A stretch of DNA of 64,000 bases, taken from Candidatus Melainabacteria bacterium. Lineage in GTDB: Bacteria; Cyanobacteriota; Vampirovibrionia; Obscuribacterales; Obscuribacteraceae. Made by a program: the position numbers and the translations under genes. Where the stretch lies: contig PLZS01000060.1 of NCBI GenBank assembly GCA_003153555.1, forward strand, positions 1 to 64,000, in the 5' to 3' direction. The notes beneath the pieces were generated by a model, which worked only from the letters and a program-made list of their open reading frames with translations, was not told where the DNA came from and ran no database searches. This document shows, piece after piece, positions 9,519-18,885 of this stretch; the first letter of the stretch is position 1; every line of letters starts with the position of its first letter.

Positions 9519-9787
9519 GGTTTTTTCTCTGAAGCGCTAGTAACGATGGATGTTTCCGCTAATGAATTGGCGAAGTCATGATACCACGCAGTCAGACAAC
9601 GGGAATTGAATGTAACTTAGTAAGCGCTTGAGCTACGTTTTTCTCATCTTTTTATCGAGATTTCGACTGAGCTCCAGAGTGGAGCTGAGCGCCGCTACTG
9701 CCTGGATCAGCGCTGTTCGGAGCAGCAGCCTGCTCATCTATGATTTGAAATATTCTTAAAGTTGATCTTAAAGTCTGTAGTCGCAGT

Positions 9788-11023
9788 CTAATGTTGGCCG
9801 ATTAAGACTTTGCTTCCCGTGAGATTTTGGCAAACTCGCGGATCGCCGCAGATGCGATTGGTCAGGTACATGAAGAATTTTTGGCCACCGGCGGCATCCA
9901 GGTGGGCCGAATCTTCGAAGTCGTCACTTTTGAAGTGTATGTCCTGTGCTGGATCCCAGCACGGCACGTGTGCGTTGCTGGCAATTTCCCGGACTCTCGT
10001 TTTATAGTTCGCCCAAGTCTCGGGCGGGAGCACACCTGTGTGCTGAGCGGTGAGCGGCATAAACACAACTTGAATTGGAATGTTGTTGGACTGAGCTAGA
10101 GCGATCACCTTTTCGAAATATTTTGACTGCGTTTCGAATTGCACGTTGTTGATCGGTAAATAGATTCTCTTGAATAGAGCAAGGTCCTTCAAATCCTTTG
10201 TTGGAGCAAACTTCGCATCGGCTTTCTGTTTTGCTTCTTCTTTTTGATCTTTCGTGAGAGGAATCTTTTCCTCAGTACCGAGTAGTACCATTGCCTTTTT
10301 TAAGTCCTCAGGATGGTGCGTGATCTTGGCTGTCTGATTGGCGAGCAGCGCCCGGTAGTCGTCTCGGTAAAAGTAATAGCTGGAAATGCTCTGCATGACC
10401 GCCTCGGTCAGTTCTGGAATTGCTGATTCGACGCGACTGTTGCCTTGAATAATGTCTGCGATGCGAATCGGGAAGTCAGCCAATTGCATATACGTTGAGG
10501 TCTTCTCAATTTTCGTTCGATGATTGTCTAGAAAATCCTTCGGACCGCTAAACAAGAGAACCATTTTGGGATGTTTTCCGGATGCCAGATACTTATTCAG
10601 AATTAGATATTGATCAGACATCATGCAACCGCCGACGGCGCTATTGGCAATCGATATATTTTTGTCCAAACGCTTGCTGAGCAGATTCGCGAAGTAGTCA
10701 GATTTTGAGTAGGTCCAAATCTTGTACTTCATATACCAATCGTCATAGCGTGTTTGGCGCTTATAAAATGCGTCATCGCATCTTACCGAAGGAAAGAGGA
10801 TGCCAGAGGCTCCCACGATCAGCACATCTGCATCGTCTTTTGACTGCATAAGAGGCGGTAGCTTCGCTACCTGAGTGCCCCAGAGATTAGTGGTGTCTTG
10901 AAATTTGGGCAAGCCAGCTGGAAGCCAGATATTGACTGCAATATTGAAAATGATCAAACAGGCCAGGCAACTAAATGTAGTGCCTGTCAGCGCTTTTAAA
11001 GCTGGTGTCATTTTCGGTGTCAC
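9788..11023 (-). CDS. SGNH-hydrolase-like protein, partner of MBOAT acyltransferase (AlgJ/AlgX/DltD-like)
   Basis: 411 residues from a GTG at 11023, which has AAGGA overlapping the upstream stop six bases away; the longer frame to 11107 would overlap the MBOAT gene by 76 bases. One N-terminal membrane anchor (about residues 10-35) leaves the rest outside the membrane. GASGILFPS (Ser near 73) is in the place of the GDS-type nucleophile block, and DSAHLD near the C-terminus (Asp371, His374) provides the DxxH pair. Such proteins complete the transfer of O-acetyl groups to exported polysaccharides after the MBOAT protein moves the acyl group across the membrane. The eight-base spacing from the MBOAT gene supports this role. 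Polymer and acyl group are inferred. Confidence 0.78.
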   Translation of the reverse strand: MTPKMTPALKALTGTTFSCLACLIIFNIAVNIWLPAGLPKFQDTTNLWGTQVAKLPPLMQSKDDADVLIVGASGILFPSVRCDDAFYKRQTRYDDWYMKYKIWTYSKSDYFANLLSKRLDKNISIANSAVGGCMMSDQYLILNKYLASGKHPKMVLLFSGPKDFLDNHRTKIEKTSTYMQLADFPIRIADIIQGNSRVESAIPELTEAVMQSISSYYFYRDDYRALLANQTAKITHHPEDLKKAMVLLGTEEKIPLTKDQKEEAKQKADAKFAPTKDLKDLALFKRIYLPINNVQFETQSKYFEKVIALAQSNNIPIQVVFMPLTAQHTGVLPPETWANYKTRVREIASNAHVPCWDPAQDIHFKSDDFEDSAHLDAAGGQKFFMYLTNRICGDPRVCQNLTGSKVLIGQH

Positions 11024-11031
11024 TGATTTCC

Positions 11032-12483
11032 TTAGAATTGAAAGTAGACGAAGGGTGCGGAGGTAGTTGGGATTAGGATCACCATGGCGATGATAAGCGC
11101 AGCGCAAAAGGCACCTTTGGCAAATGGTGGCACCTTTGAAAACACTCCATCGCCTATCAGCTTACTTAATGGCAAGTTGATCAGCACAAGTATGGCGACC
11201 ATTGTCACTGTGACTGGAACGATGATTGGCAGTGTTTCCTTAGTGATAAAAAACTGGTGTGCTTCAGCTGTTGTGTAGATCGGGCTGAACAGCAACATCT
11301 TCTTCACTGCTGCGAAAGCAGCCTTGGTGTCTTGAATTCTGAAGAAGACGTCGCCTATGCAGACAGCGTTGAAAGTCAAAAATATTGAAAAATAACGCCA
11401 AAAACCAGATTTCCACAAGGGTTCGAATTTCGGTAAGCGCAGTTTGAGGGCAACGAACTCTCGATGCACAACCAAACAGAGTCCATGGAAAATGCCCCAA
11501 ATCACGAAGCTCCAAGAAGCTCCGTGCCATAGCCCACCCAAAGCGAATGTGATTAATATGTTTCGGTTGACTATCCAATTAGTTGCACGTGAGCCGCCCA
11601 TGGGAATGAACAAGTAGTCGCGTAACCATGTCGACAACGAAATGTGCCACCGATGCCAGAAATCTGAGATGTTCGAGGCAATGTACGGAAGGTTGAAATT
11701 GATTGGGATGTGATAGCCAAATAACATTGCTGAACCCCGCGCAATGTCGGTATAAGCCGAGAAATCAAAGTAGATTTGGAAGGCAAAGGCATAGGTAAAT
11801 AACCACAACTCAGGAGCACCATAAGCGCTTGGATTTGAGAATCCCATTTGCACAAGGATTGCTAAATTGTCGGCGAGCAAAATTTTCTTTGCTAATCCAG
11901 TCACAATCAGCGGCAGCCCTTCGTCGAAATACTCGAGTTTGAAAGGATTTTTGTCGGTCATCTGTTTCATGAAATCGTCATATCGTTTGATCGGACCAGC
12001 AATCTGCGTCGGGAAGAAGGCTGCGAAGAGAGCGAAATGCACAAATGAATCGACAGGCTTTCCGCCTCGATTTACTTCGAACAGATAATGAATGAACTCA
12101 AAAACAAAGAATGAAATCCCTAACGGCAAAACAATGTTCAAGACGTAATCGGGACTTTGCTTTGTCACCAGGTGAACGGCGGCTGCCACGGATCCAAGTA
12201 GGAAGTTGGCGTATTTGAAAGTCGCCAGGGTGAAAATGTTCGCGACAATTCCCCAGGTGAATATGTTTTTGCGATGAACGGTAGCTTTAGCGAGAAACTT
12301 TCCCCAATAAAAATTGAAGAGCGTCAAACCAATGATGAGCAGAACGAATGGCGGATTCCACGACGCGTAAAAAACATAGCTTGCCACCAGCAGCATTGGT
12401 AGTTTGACCGCGCGTGGTGACAGCCAGAACAGCGCCACAACGATGGGCAGGAAAATTAGGTATTGAACGCTGTTGAAAAGCAC
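11032..12483 (-). CDS. MBOAT family O-acyltransferase (AlgI/DltB-like)
   Basis: 483 residues with about ten to twelve membrane helices. Family signatures include the DFSAYTDIARG segment, WHRWHISLSTWLRDYLFIP and GGLWHGASWSFVIWG, the last carrying the invariant catalytic His near residue 318. MBOAT proteins of this type pass acetyl (or D-alanyl) groups across the inner membrane for attachment to polysaccharides. Length matches AlgI (about 480-520). It is co-transcribed with the SGNH-like protein immediately downstream. Its place in a glycosyltransferase locus suggests O-acetylation of the surface polymer. Confidence 0.92.
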   Translation of the reverse strand: MLFNSVQYLIFLPIVVALFWLSPRAVKLPMLLVASYVFYASWNPPFVLLIIGLTLFNFYWGKFLAKATVHRKNIFTWGIVANIFTLATFKYANFLLGSVAAAVHLVTKQSPDYVLNIVLPLGISFFVFEFIHYLFEVNRGGKPVDSFVHFALFAAFFPTQIAGPIKRYDDFMKQMTDKNPFKLEYFDEGLPLIVTGLAKKILLADNLAILVQMGFSNPSAYGAPELWLFTYAFAFQIYFDFSAYTDIARGSAMLFGYHIPINFNLPYIASNISDFWHRWHISLSTWLRDYLFIPMGGSRATNWIVNRNILITFALGGLWHGASWSFVIWGIFHGLCLVVHREFVALKLRLPKFEPLWKSGFWRYFSIFLTFNAVCIGDVFFRIQDTKAAFAAVKKMLLFSPIYTTAEAHQFFITKETLPIIVPVTVTMVAILVLINLPLSKLIGDGVFSKVPPFAKGAFCAALIIAMVILIPTTSAPFVYFQF

Positions 12484-12756
12484 TTTGTTTGATTCTACTT
12501 TGGATCACATGGCAAGCCCCGATAGTACCACGCCATGGGCTCTTCAAGCCTTTAGATAAAGTTTCCGAAACGCCGCTGACCGCCGCTTGGCAATGGGGTG
12601 AATCGGGGCACAGGATAGGCCTGTCAAGTTCTTCTATTTTTGAACTCAACGGTCAATTTCTTTTAATATGCACACTTGTTCTCGTTCGTCGCGCGAAATG
12701 GCTTGTTTCTACGCCTTTAAGAAACATACCAGCGAACTTGGAAGATTAGCTTCCGC

Positions 12757-14355
12757 TCACTTCTTGGCGGTTTTTTCTTCGTGATAATCGAGTTCAGTAT
12801 TGATCGACCAGATGTTTTCTTTAGTCTTGATGCCGTTGGCGATATTCTCAACTGCAGTCATGGCCGTGAGCATTGAGTGGTCCTGATTATTGTACTTATG
12901 CATTCCATTGCGACCGACAAGAAAAAGGTTCTCGAAGCGGTCCATGTAGTGCTGCAGCTCATCGAACCGTTCGTAGGTACCGAAGTAACCAGGATAGGTT
13001 TTAGGCATTTTAATTACAGTCGCATCGAGTACATCGGCTGCATCGATGATGCCGATCTGCTCTAATTCCTTGCTTGCAAATTGAACCAGTTTCGCGTCGT
13101 CCCAGCTCCAAAAGTCTTCGCTGTCATTGCAGAAGTATTCAAGCCCCAGCCATACTTTCGTCGGATCGACGATCATATACGGGCTCCAGTTATTGAAAAT
13201 TTGCAGACGTCCTAATTTGACGTCAGGCTCCTGAATATAAATCCAATTGTCTGAAACAAGCTGGGCTCCGGTTTTCGTTTGTTCCGAAATCTTCAGCTTG
13301 TTGACGAGAAGACCAACTGTAATAAAATCCCGATATAGCAAGCCGTCACTGATCTGGGTTATTTCGGAACCTGGCTTTGGTTCCATTGCTTGAATGAGAT
13401 CCTTGATCGCCATTGTTGAGAAGAAATAATCGCCTTCATATGTTCGATGTTCACCAGTGGTGGTGTCTTTTACTTCTATCGACTTCACCGCATTCTCTGA
13501 GACATTGATTCTTACAACGTCAACGTCCATGATGATTTGGCCGCCCATCTCTTCGACGTGTTTGGCTACGTATTCCCACATTTGACCGGGTCCCAATTTC
13601 GGATAAAGAAAGCGTTCGATCAGGGATGTTTCTGTATTTTTTTGTCGGATGTCCACAGCTGAAAATGAGCTCTGGAAAAAATGACGCACGGCGCGCCACA
13701 ATGACAGCCCTTTGATTCTTTGCGCGCCCCACGCTGAGGTGATCTGCGAGCACGGAACGCCCCAAACTTTCTCTGTATACGATTTGAAGAATGTGAGGTA
13801 AAGCTCTTTTCCAAATCTGTTGGTGAGAAATTCGTCTAGCGACTTTTCTGGTTTGATTGGAAACAGACTAGCTTTCATGTAACTCAAGCCAACCTTAGCT
13901 GTCTTGAACAATCCCATGTTCATCACAGTATTTGGGGTCAAGCTAATTGGATAGTCAAAGAATTTGCGCATGAAGTATATACGCGATTTGCGATTGCGCA
14001 CGAGCATCACCCTGTCTTCTTTAGCAGGGTCAGGTGCGTTATTTTGAGATTCAACCGAAGTAGTCTTGCGCTGATAAGTGACTATTTGACTCTTGTCTTC
14101 AAGAGCTTCAAGTGGCATGACGTTTAACCACCACTGCATGACGCGGTCTGATTTTGAGAAAAATCGATGACCGCCAATATCGATTCGATTACCTTTGTAA
14201 TTGACAGTGCGAGCCAATCCGCCGAGATAATCAGTGCGCTCGAGGACGATTGGTTTGACGGATGTATGTTTCAATAATTCGAAAGCAGCCGTCAATCCAG
14301 CCGGTCCGGCCCCGATTATTACGGCCGTTTGCTGGCTACCAGCGTTGTTTTCCAT
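12757..14355 (-). CDS. FAD-dependent oxidoreductase, UDP-galactopyranose mutase/protoporphyrinogen-oxidase-like
   Basis: 532 residues beginning with a Rossmann FAD-binding motif [17 protein letters not shown] (about 12-28), then [14 protein letters not shown] and [13 protein letters not shown], which are typical of the UDP-galactopyranose mutase / amine-oxidase-like flavoproteins coded in polysaccharide clusters. [14 protein letters not shown] near the C-terminus is the conserved closing motif of this group. It may interconvert nucleotide-sugar ring forms or oxidise a sugar or lipid carrier; the protein is longer than classical Glf (about 370-400), so the exact reaction is uncertain. It stands alone, with about 230-270 bp without recognisable genes on either side. 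Confidence 0.82.
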   Translation of the reverse strand: MENNAGSQQTAVIIGAGPAGLTAAFELLKHTSVKPIVLERTDYLGGLARTVNYKGNRIDIGGHRFFSKSDRVMQWWLNVMPLEALEDKSQIVTYQRKTTSVESQNNAPDPAKEDRVMLVRNRKSRIYFMRKFFDYPISLTPNTVMNMGLFKTAKVGLSYMKASLFPIKPEKSLDEFLTNRFGKELYLTFFKSYTEKVWGVPCSQITSAWGAQRIKGLSLWRAVRHFFQSSFSAVDIRQKNTETSLIERFLYPKLGPGQMWEYVAKHVEEMGGQIIMDVDVVRINVSENAVKSIEVKDTTTGEHRTYEGDYFFSTMAIKDLIQAMEPKPGSEITQISDGLLYRDFITVGLLVNKLKISEQTKTGAQLVSDNWIYIQEPDVKLGRLQIFNNWSPYMIVDPTKVWLGLEYFCNDSEDFWSWDDAKLVQFASKELEQIGIIDAADVLDATVIKMPKTYPGYFGTYERFDELQHYMDRFENLFLVGRNGMHKYNNQDHSMLTAMTAVENIANGIKTKENIWSINTELDYHEEKTAKK

Positions 14356-14584
14356 TGAGCTTGTCAGACCTGCGTGAAGGAAGCCATGTCCGCTCGCTTG
14401 ATAATGCGATGCTTAGCCATCCATAGTGGATCTTACACAATTTGGGACACCTTTTCACATGCAAAGCTCAAAGTCCGCTTCAAGATCGCTTCCAGCTTTC
14501 TAATCTACGCTGGATACTGGCTTTGCCGGTTATTTGAGATCGTTTTTATATATATACACAAATGGTGTAAATGATCGAACGAAT

Positions 14585-15712
14585 CTAGGCGGGGCTCTTG
14601 GTGACGGTAGCCTGAGGAGTGTTCACTTGGCCGGACGAGTCTTCAATTGGAATGATTGGCATAGCTTTGATGCCCTGAATTTTGTCGCGTGTGTGAAGCA
14701 GCACTCCGCACCAGAAGGCGATGCCGCAATAAACGAAATACAGCCAATGCATAAATATGGCTGGTATCGTAAATAGTGCGCCGCGACGCTTGACGAAGAA
14801 GCTGTAGGTGCCCAGGTTCAAGGCGAACAACACTATTGCCAGTGCAACTGCTGCAGTACCTGCATGAGGTACGAAAGGCGTTAATGCTGCGGATAACATC
14901 AGGAGATAGGTAAGCACTAGACTGAGACGCTGATCGTTGCCGAGATTGAGGTCATTGATCAATCTGGATTTGTCGCTAAGAATCAGGCGAGTCCAAGGAA
15001 TACCACGATCGAAAACATCGGTTTTCAATAAACACATCAGTGTCCAATTTTTGTAGTGTTTGACTTGCACTTTTTTGGACAAGACAATCTTGCCGCCCGC
15101 CTGCTTGATGCGGTAACCAAGATCGATGTCCTCGATACTTGGTCGCTTGTATGTGTTCACGTCAAAGCCACCCAAGGCTAGGAATAGCGAGCGCCGGACA
15201 ACTCCACAACCTGACCAGAAAGTTGAAGCATCTTCGCTGCTTTGTTGGTGCACGTAATGGTGCATCAAGTTCTTATACTGACTTAAAAATGATGGTGCTC
15301 GCGGACGTTCGTCGTAAGAACCGAATAACGCATCGATGGCTGTGTCGCCGGACAGGATGGCCGCCATGTTTCTGAAGGTTTTAGCGTTGACTTCGCAATC
15401 TGCGTCGATGAAACAGACGTACTCGCCTACTGCATAGCGAGAGCCGATGTTGCGAGCAGCACCTGGACCAAGTCGTCCTTCGGTGCTCATCACATTCGCA
15501 CCGTAGTGTCTTGCTAGCGCTGCTGATTGGTCTGTAGAGCCATCGTCGACAACGATCAGTTCCCAATTTGTGGGTTTCCATCTAACGATTGCTGCCAGGC
15601 AATCATCGAATTGATCGCCGCCATTGTACACAGGCACAATAATGGAGACACGTGGAGTAACCGTCGTAGGTCCGGTCCTAATTGGGGTCAATGGTTTCTC
15701 TCTTTCAGTCAT
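14585..15712 (-). CDS. Membrane-associated family 2 glycosyltransferase
   Basis: 375 residues. The GT-A domain (about 20-260) has VSIIVPVYNGG, VVDDGSTDQS and the canonical metal-binding block FIDADCEVN (DAD), followed by an acceptor-site region SIEDIDLGYRIKQAG, where ED is the likely catalytic base. Two or three hydrophobic segments at about 270-350 anchor it in the membrane. It should transfer a sugar from a nucleotide donor to a lipid-linked acceptor. Unlike the four GT2 genes at 21851-26860 its motifs are fully canonical. It lies between the flippase and the mutase-like gene on the same strand. Confidence 0.9.
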   Translation of the reverse strand: MTEREKPLTPIRTGPTTVTPRVSIIVPVYNGGDQFDDCLAAIVRWKPTNWELIVVDDGSTDQSAALARHYGANVMSTEGRLGPGAARNIGSRYAVGEYVCFIDADCEVNAKTFRNMAAILSGDTAIDALFGSYDERPRAPSFLSQYKNLMHHYVHQQSSEDASTFWSGCGVVRRSLFLALGGFDVNTYKRPSIEDIDLGYRIKQAGGKIVLSKKVQVKHYKNWTLMCLLKTDVFDRGIPWTRLILSDKSRLINDLNLGNDQRLSLVLTYLLMLSAALTPFVPHAGTAAVALAIVLFALNLGTYSFFVKRRGALFTIPAIFMHWLYFVYCGIAFWCGVLLHTRDKIQGIKAMPIIPIEDSSGQVNTPQATVTKSPA

Positions 15713-16100
15713 CCATGTTTCCGCGCATTACTTGCGAATTGACAGCAACTTCGATTCAGTCACTTATTTCCATCATCGAACGGATTCGCAATTTGTTTAC
15801 GTAGTAATTGCTCTCGTGAATGTCAAGAGCTTTGGGCTGAGTACAGCTAAGAGATTGCCAAATTGGAAGGAGATAGTAAAGAGCGAATCCATAATAATTG
15901 GGACTGCGGAATTTCTTTTAGCACTTGGCTACTGCGCATATTGCCAACTCCTTTAGCTTTGTCACTTAATACCGCCAGTCGTTGATAAATTCTAATTGGT
16001 GCAGTTGTAAATACGTGTTTCGAACTTGAACTGATTTGGACATATTCGATGCATAGCAAATGACGGATGCCAAGTGAATTTGTGAAAGAATCGTTTCAAT
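15713..16100. other. Gene-free stretch of 388 bp between glycosyltransferase and flippase
   Basis: No convincing gene, RNA or terminator was seen. On the minus strand a perfect -35 box TTGACA (15826-15821) lies 17 bases before TACGTA (15803-15798), a poor -10 match, about 86 bp upstream of the glycosyltransferase start; this is a weak promoter candidate. The stretch suggests that the glycosyltransferase has its own promoter. Confidence 0.35.
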
Positions 16101-17609
16101 CTAATCGGCAGTTTTTCCCGCTACGCAACTGTCGACTGTTTTGGCTGACATCTCGCCTGAATTTACCGACTCAGAGACCGTCTTGTTTTTTTTTGCTTTC
16201 TTCTTGAACATCACTCTGGCATCATCCACGGTTATAGCGCGCAGCAGAAACAGCATCGCAACATAGACAGTTCCGCCAAGAATAATCTGCAAGATAAGGT
16301 GCAAGGAATGGGCGAATTGTATGACTGGAATCATAAGACCCGCACAAATGGCTGGTTTCCAGAGATAGCGTCCGAGTGGCACTTTGCCGACGAATTTTTG
16401 CGCTGAAATGTAATCGAGAATCAAAATCAGGAATTCGCACACTAGGTTGGCCAGGGCTGCTCCGACCATTCCCCATTGTTTGATCACCATCACGTTCAAA
16501 GCGATATTCACCAATGCCGCAAGGGACATGATGCGAAGGTCATTGCCTTGGCGGTTAAAGGAGATGAGCAGCACGCGATATGTTCTGCTGATCATGTGCA
16601 CGCCGAAGAGTGCGAGGAGGATTTGCAGTGCTGGTACTGCGGGCAGGTAGGCCTTCCCGTAGAGTAACTGGACTAATGGTTCAGCAATCATGATGCCACC
16701 AACTGCGGCACCAACGGCGATGGCGGACGAGATACGCATGACCCGATTGATCAGGTCTTCAATTGTGTGAAATCCTTGCACATAAGCTTGTGCCAGTGTG
16801 GGTCTAAGGGCCGTGTAGTAGGCAACTGTGATCAAAATCAGCATCCAAACTATGCGAAAAGATGCGCCATACAGTCCCGTCGCTTCCGAACCTACCCATA
16901 GACCAAGCAGTAAAATGTCGAAGTTCTCGATGATCCTTCCGACGAGTGCTGATCCCACCAGGGGTAGTGACCCTGAAACGAATTTCTTGACTGTGGACCG
17001 TTCAAAACCAACTTGGACCATGCCGAATGTGCGGACATAGGTGACGAGAAGATAGCTCACAGCTATACAGCGAGTCACAAGCGTCAAGATTGGAATATAG
17101 ATGACGTCACTGGGTTGGCGGATGAAGGCGAATACGCCGACCGCCATCAGCGCTTGACACACGCAATCGGACACTATAGCCGGTACCATCGATTTACTGC
17201 CGAGAAAAACCCAATTGAGATCGAGAGCGCTGGGTAACATAGTGGCACCGGAGATGAGGATGATCACTTTGGTCAACGCTGGCACCGGCATCAACCACGT
17301 AGCCACGCCGAGGCAGACGAGTGCTGGTATCAACATCATCAGTCGCAAGCTCACTACTGTCTTGACGATTGTTTGCACGGGGGTTATGCCTCGTGCTACT
17401 TCCAGCGGACCCCATGCGTCAAATCCGAAATCGACTGTGATGCCTACGTACGCGAGCACGGTCATGGCAAAAACAATCGCACCGTATTCATCGGGCAGCA
17501 GAACGCGGGTCATTTGAACAGTAACTGCGAAAGCCAATACCCGACTGATCATTTGACCAGCCGAGAGGATCGCGAAATTATGGCTGATACCGTGACGATC
17601 CTTAGTCAT
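16101..17609 (-). CDS. Polysaccharide flippase (Wzx/MATE-like)
   Basis: 502 residues with twelve to fourteen predicted membrane helices and the usual start of the family (FAILSAGQMISRVLAFAVTV, RVLLPDEYGAIVFAMTVLAY). Members move lipid-linked oligosaccharide units across the inner membrane before polymerisation. The C-terminal 45 residues are charged and Lys/Ser-rich (FKKKAKKNKTVSE), likely cytoplasmic. It follows the methyltransferase gene by 75 bp on the same strand. No Wzy polymerase was positively recognised nearby. Confidence 0.88.
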   Translation of the reverse strand: MTKDRHGISHNFAILSAGQMISRVLAFAVTVQMTRVLLPDEYGAIVFAMTVLAYVGITVDFGFDAWGPLEVARGITPVQTIVKTVVSLRLMMLIPALVCLGVATWLMPVPALTKVIILISGATMLPSALDLNWVFLGSKSMVPAIVSDCVCQALMAVGVFAFIRQPSDVIYIPILTLVTRCIAVSYLLVTYVRTFGMVQVGFERSTVKKFVSGSLPLVGSALVGRIIENFDILLLGLWVGSEATGLYGASFRIVWMLILITVAYYTALRPTLAQAYVQGFHTIEDLINRVMRISSAIAVGAAVGGIMIAEPLVQLLYGKAYLPAVPALQILLALFGVHMISRTYRVLLISFNRQGNDLRIMSLAALVNIALNVMVIKQWGMVGAALANLVCEFLILILDYISAQKFVGKVPLGRYLWKPAICAGLMIPVIQFAHSLHLILQIILGGTVYVAMLFLLRAITVDDARVMFKKKAKKNKTVSESVNSGEMSAKTVDSCVAGKTAD

Positions 17610-17684
17610 CAGTCAGACTCGCCACCTGTGCAAGCAGCCAATTTTCTATGTGGGTTCATTCAGTCAGGCTCGTTTGTTTGCGAA

Positions 17685-18593
17685 CTAAGGCTTGCGCGCT
17701 ACAAAGCCGCTGGAGTGTCCAAAGGGAAGGTCGATGTTCGCAGCCAGTAGCGATGCTTCTAGTGCTAGTTCAGTGTGCATGATGCGATTGAGCCAACCTA
17801 ATTTGTTGGAATAATTTTTGATCGCCAGACCGGGACCAATCGCCTTGGTTGTGTTTGTGAGTTTGTTTCCATGTCCATGCTCGTGACCGTGATCATGTCC
17901 GTGCTCGTGGCCATGGTCGTGGCTATGACCGTGATCGTGGTCATGGCGCCCACGATTTTTAAAGGCGTTAACGTATTCGCGAAGTGCACCAAATGCACTA
18001 GGCAGAGCGTTCAAGTAAGTGGCGCGTTCGACGATGAATCCAGATTGCCGGAGCATTTTAGTCACGGTTGGAACATCGTAGCGCCGGTATTGATTGGCGT
18101 CGGCGCCTTTCAATGCCACTCGACCCCATGATGAATTCGTTCGTAAGTAGACCAGACCGCCTGGTTTCAGAAGTCTCTTGAACTCTGTAATCGCTTTATC
18201 ATCGGCGCCAGCACCCGATAAATGTTGAAGCGTATCGATGCAAATGATTAAGTCAACGCTGTTGGCTGGCAATGGAACGTCGGTGGCGCTTCCGAGCACC
18301 AATTTGGTGGCGCCGCGCATTTCGCAGAACTTCAAAGCATGTTCTGAATAATCAAGTCCGATCGGTTCTTCGGCCAGGGGATATTGTTTTTGCACAAAGT
18401 CGAGCAGATAGCCGGTTCCGCATCCAATATCGAGCACCTGGATATTTTTCATATCCGCAGTCGGCTTACGCAGTAATGCCACCATCGCGTCACGCATACC
18501 TTGTGCCCACCAGTGATTCTCTTCGATGTCGTAGAGGCGCTGGTAGTATTCAGGTTCGAATATTTGCGGCGTGGATTCTAATTTTGTGCTCAT
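17685..18593 (-). CDS. SAM-dependent methyltransferase with alternating His tract
   Basis: 302 residues from ATG at 18593, which has AAGGA six bases upstream; an upstream in-frame start at 18716 lacks such a site. Class I methyltransferase fold with motif I VLDIGCGTG (53-61), DYSEHALKFC (motif II region), and LICIDTLQHL and LKPGGLVYLRT (motifs IV-VI), as in sugar or lipid methyltransferases of polysaccharide clusters; EENHWWAQGMRD near the N-terminus is shared by that group. Between the catalytic domain and a C-terminal tail lies a tract at 217-241 in which every second residue is His (13 His alternating with Asp, Gly, Glu, Ser), a potential metal-binding linker. The tail (about 245-302) has no recognised fold. 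Confidence 0.88.
   Translation of the reverse strand: MSTKLESTPQIFEPEYYQRLYDIEENHWWAQGMRDAMVALLRKPTADMKNIQVLDIGCGTGYLLDFVQKQYPLAEEPIGLDYSEHALKFCEMRGATKLVLGSATDVPLPANSVDLIICIDTLQHLSGAGADDKAITEFKRLLKPGGLVYLRTNSSWGRVALKGADANQYRRYDVPTVTKMLRQSGFIVERATYLNALPSAFGALREYVNAFKNRGRHDHDHGHSHDHGHEHGHDHGHEHGHGNKLTNTTKAIGPGLAIKNYSNKLGWLNRIMHTELALEASLLAANIDLPFGHSSGFVARKP
17871..17945 (-). repeat. In-frame tandem repeat coding an alternating His tract
   Basis: Seventy-five bases of degenerate six-base repeats (each codon pair is CAT/CAC plus a GAC/GAG/GGA/GGC-type codon) coding 13 His residues at every other position. The repeat keeps the frame, so its length may vary between strains by slippage. Confidence 0.8.
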
Positions 18594-18885
18594 AAATGGT
18601 CCTTGCTTCCTCGTTATCGGAAAACGGTTTGAAGAGATTGGTTCGTCAACCCAGCTGGTGCTTTCACGGGCGCGATCAACCTGCGCGGTTAGGATAACCC
18701 GTTTGTCAACATCCAATCATTCGCCAGGTTTCATACTGGTTTGACATTGTCCTTGAATGCTGGCTGTCTAAACCGGGAAAGCCTTTCTGGCGCTGGATTC
18801 TCTGTCGAAGAATTCTTTCATAACGCTCGTCTAATCTTTATTAAGAACGTAAGTAACGCGTAATGTGTAGCATGGTCTAGCCGCA

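Noticed and set aside
9670-9735. Two small hairpins (AGCTCC/GGAGCT and GAGCAG/CTGCTC) between the radical SAM and SGNH genes
   Set aside because: Stems of six pairs without T-runs on either strand; too weak to call terminators. The rest of 9519-9787 shows nothing.
12484-12756. Reading frames on both strands in the 273-bp gap before the MBOAT gene
   Set aside because: No family match, no ribosome-binding site and atypical composition; treated as non-coding. No terminator or promoter could be supported either.
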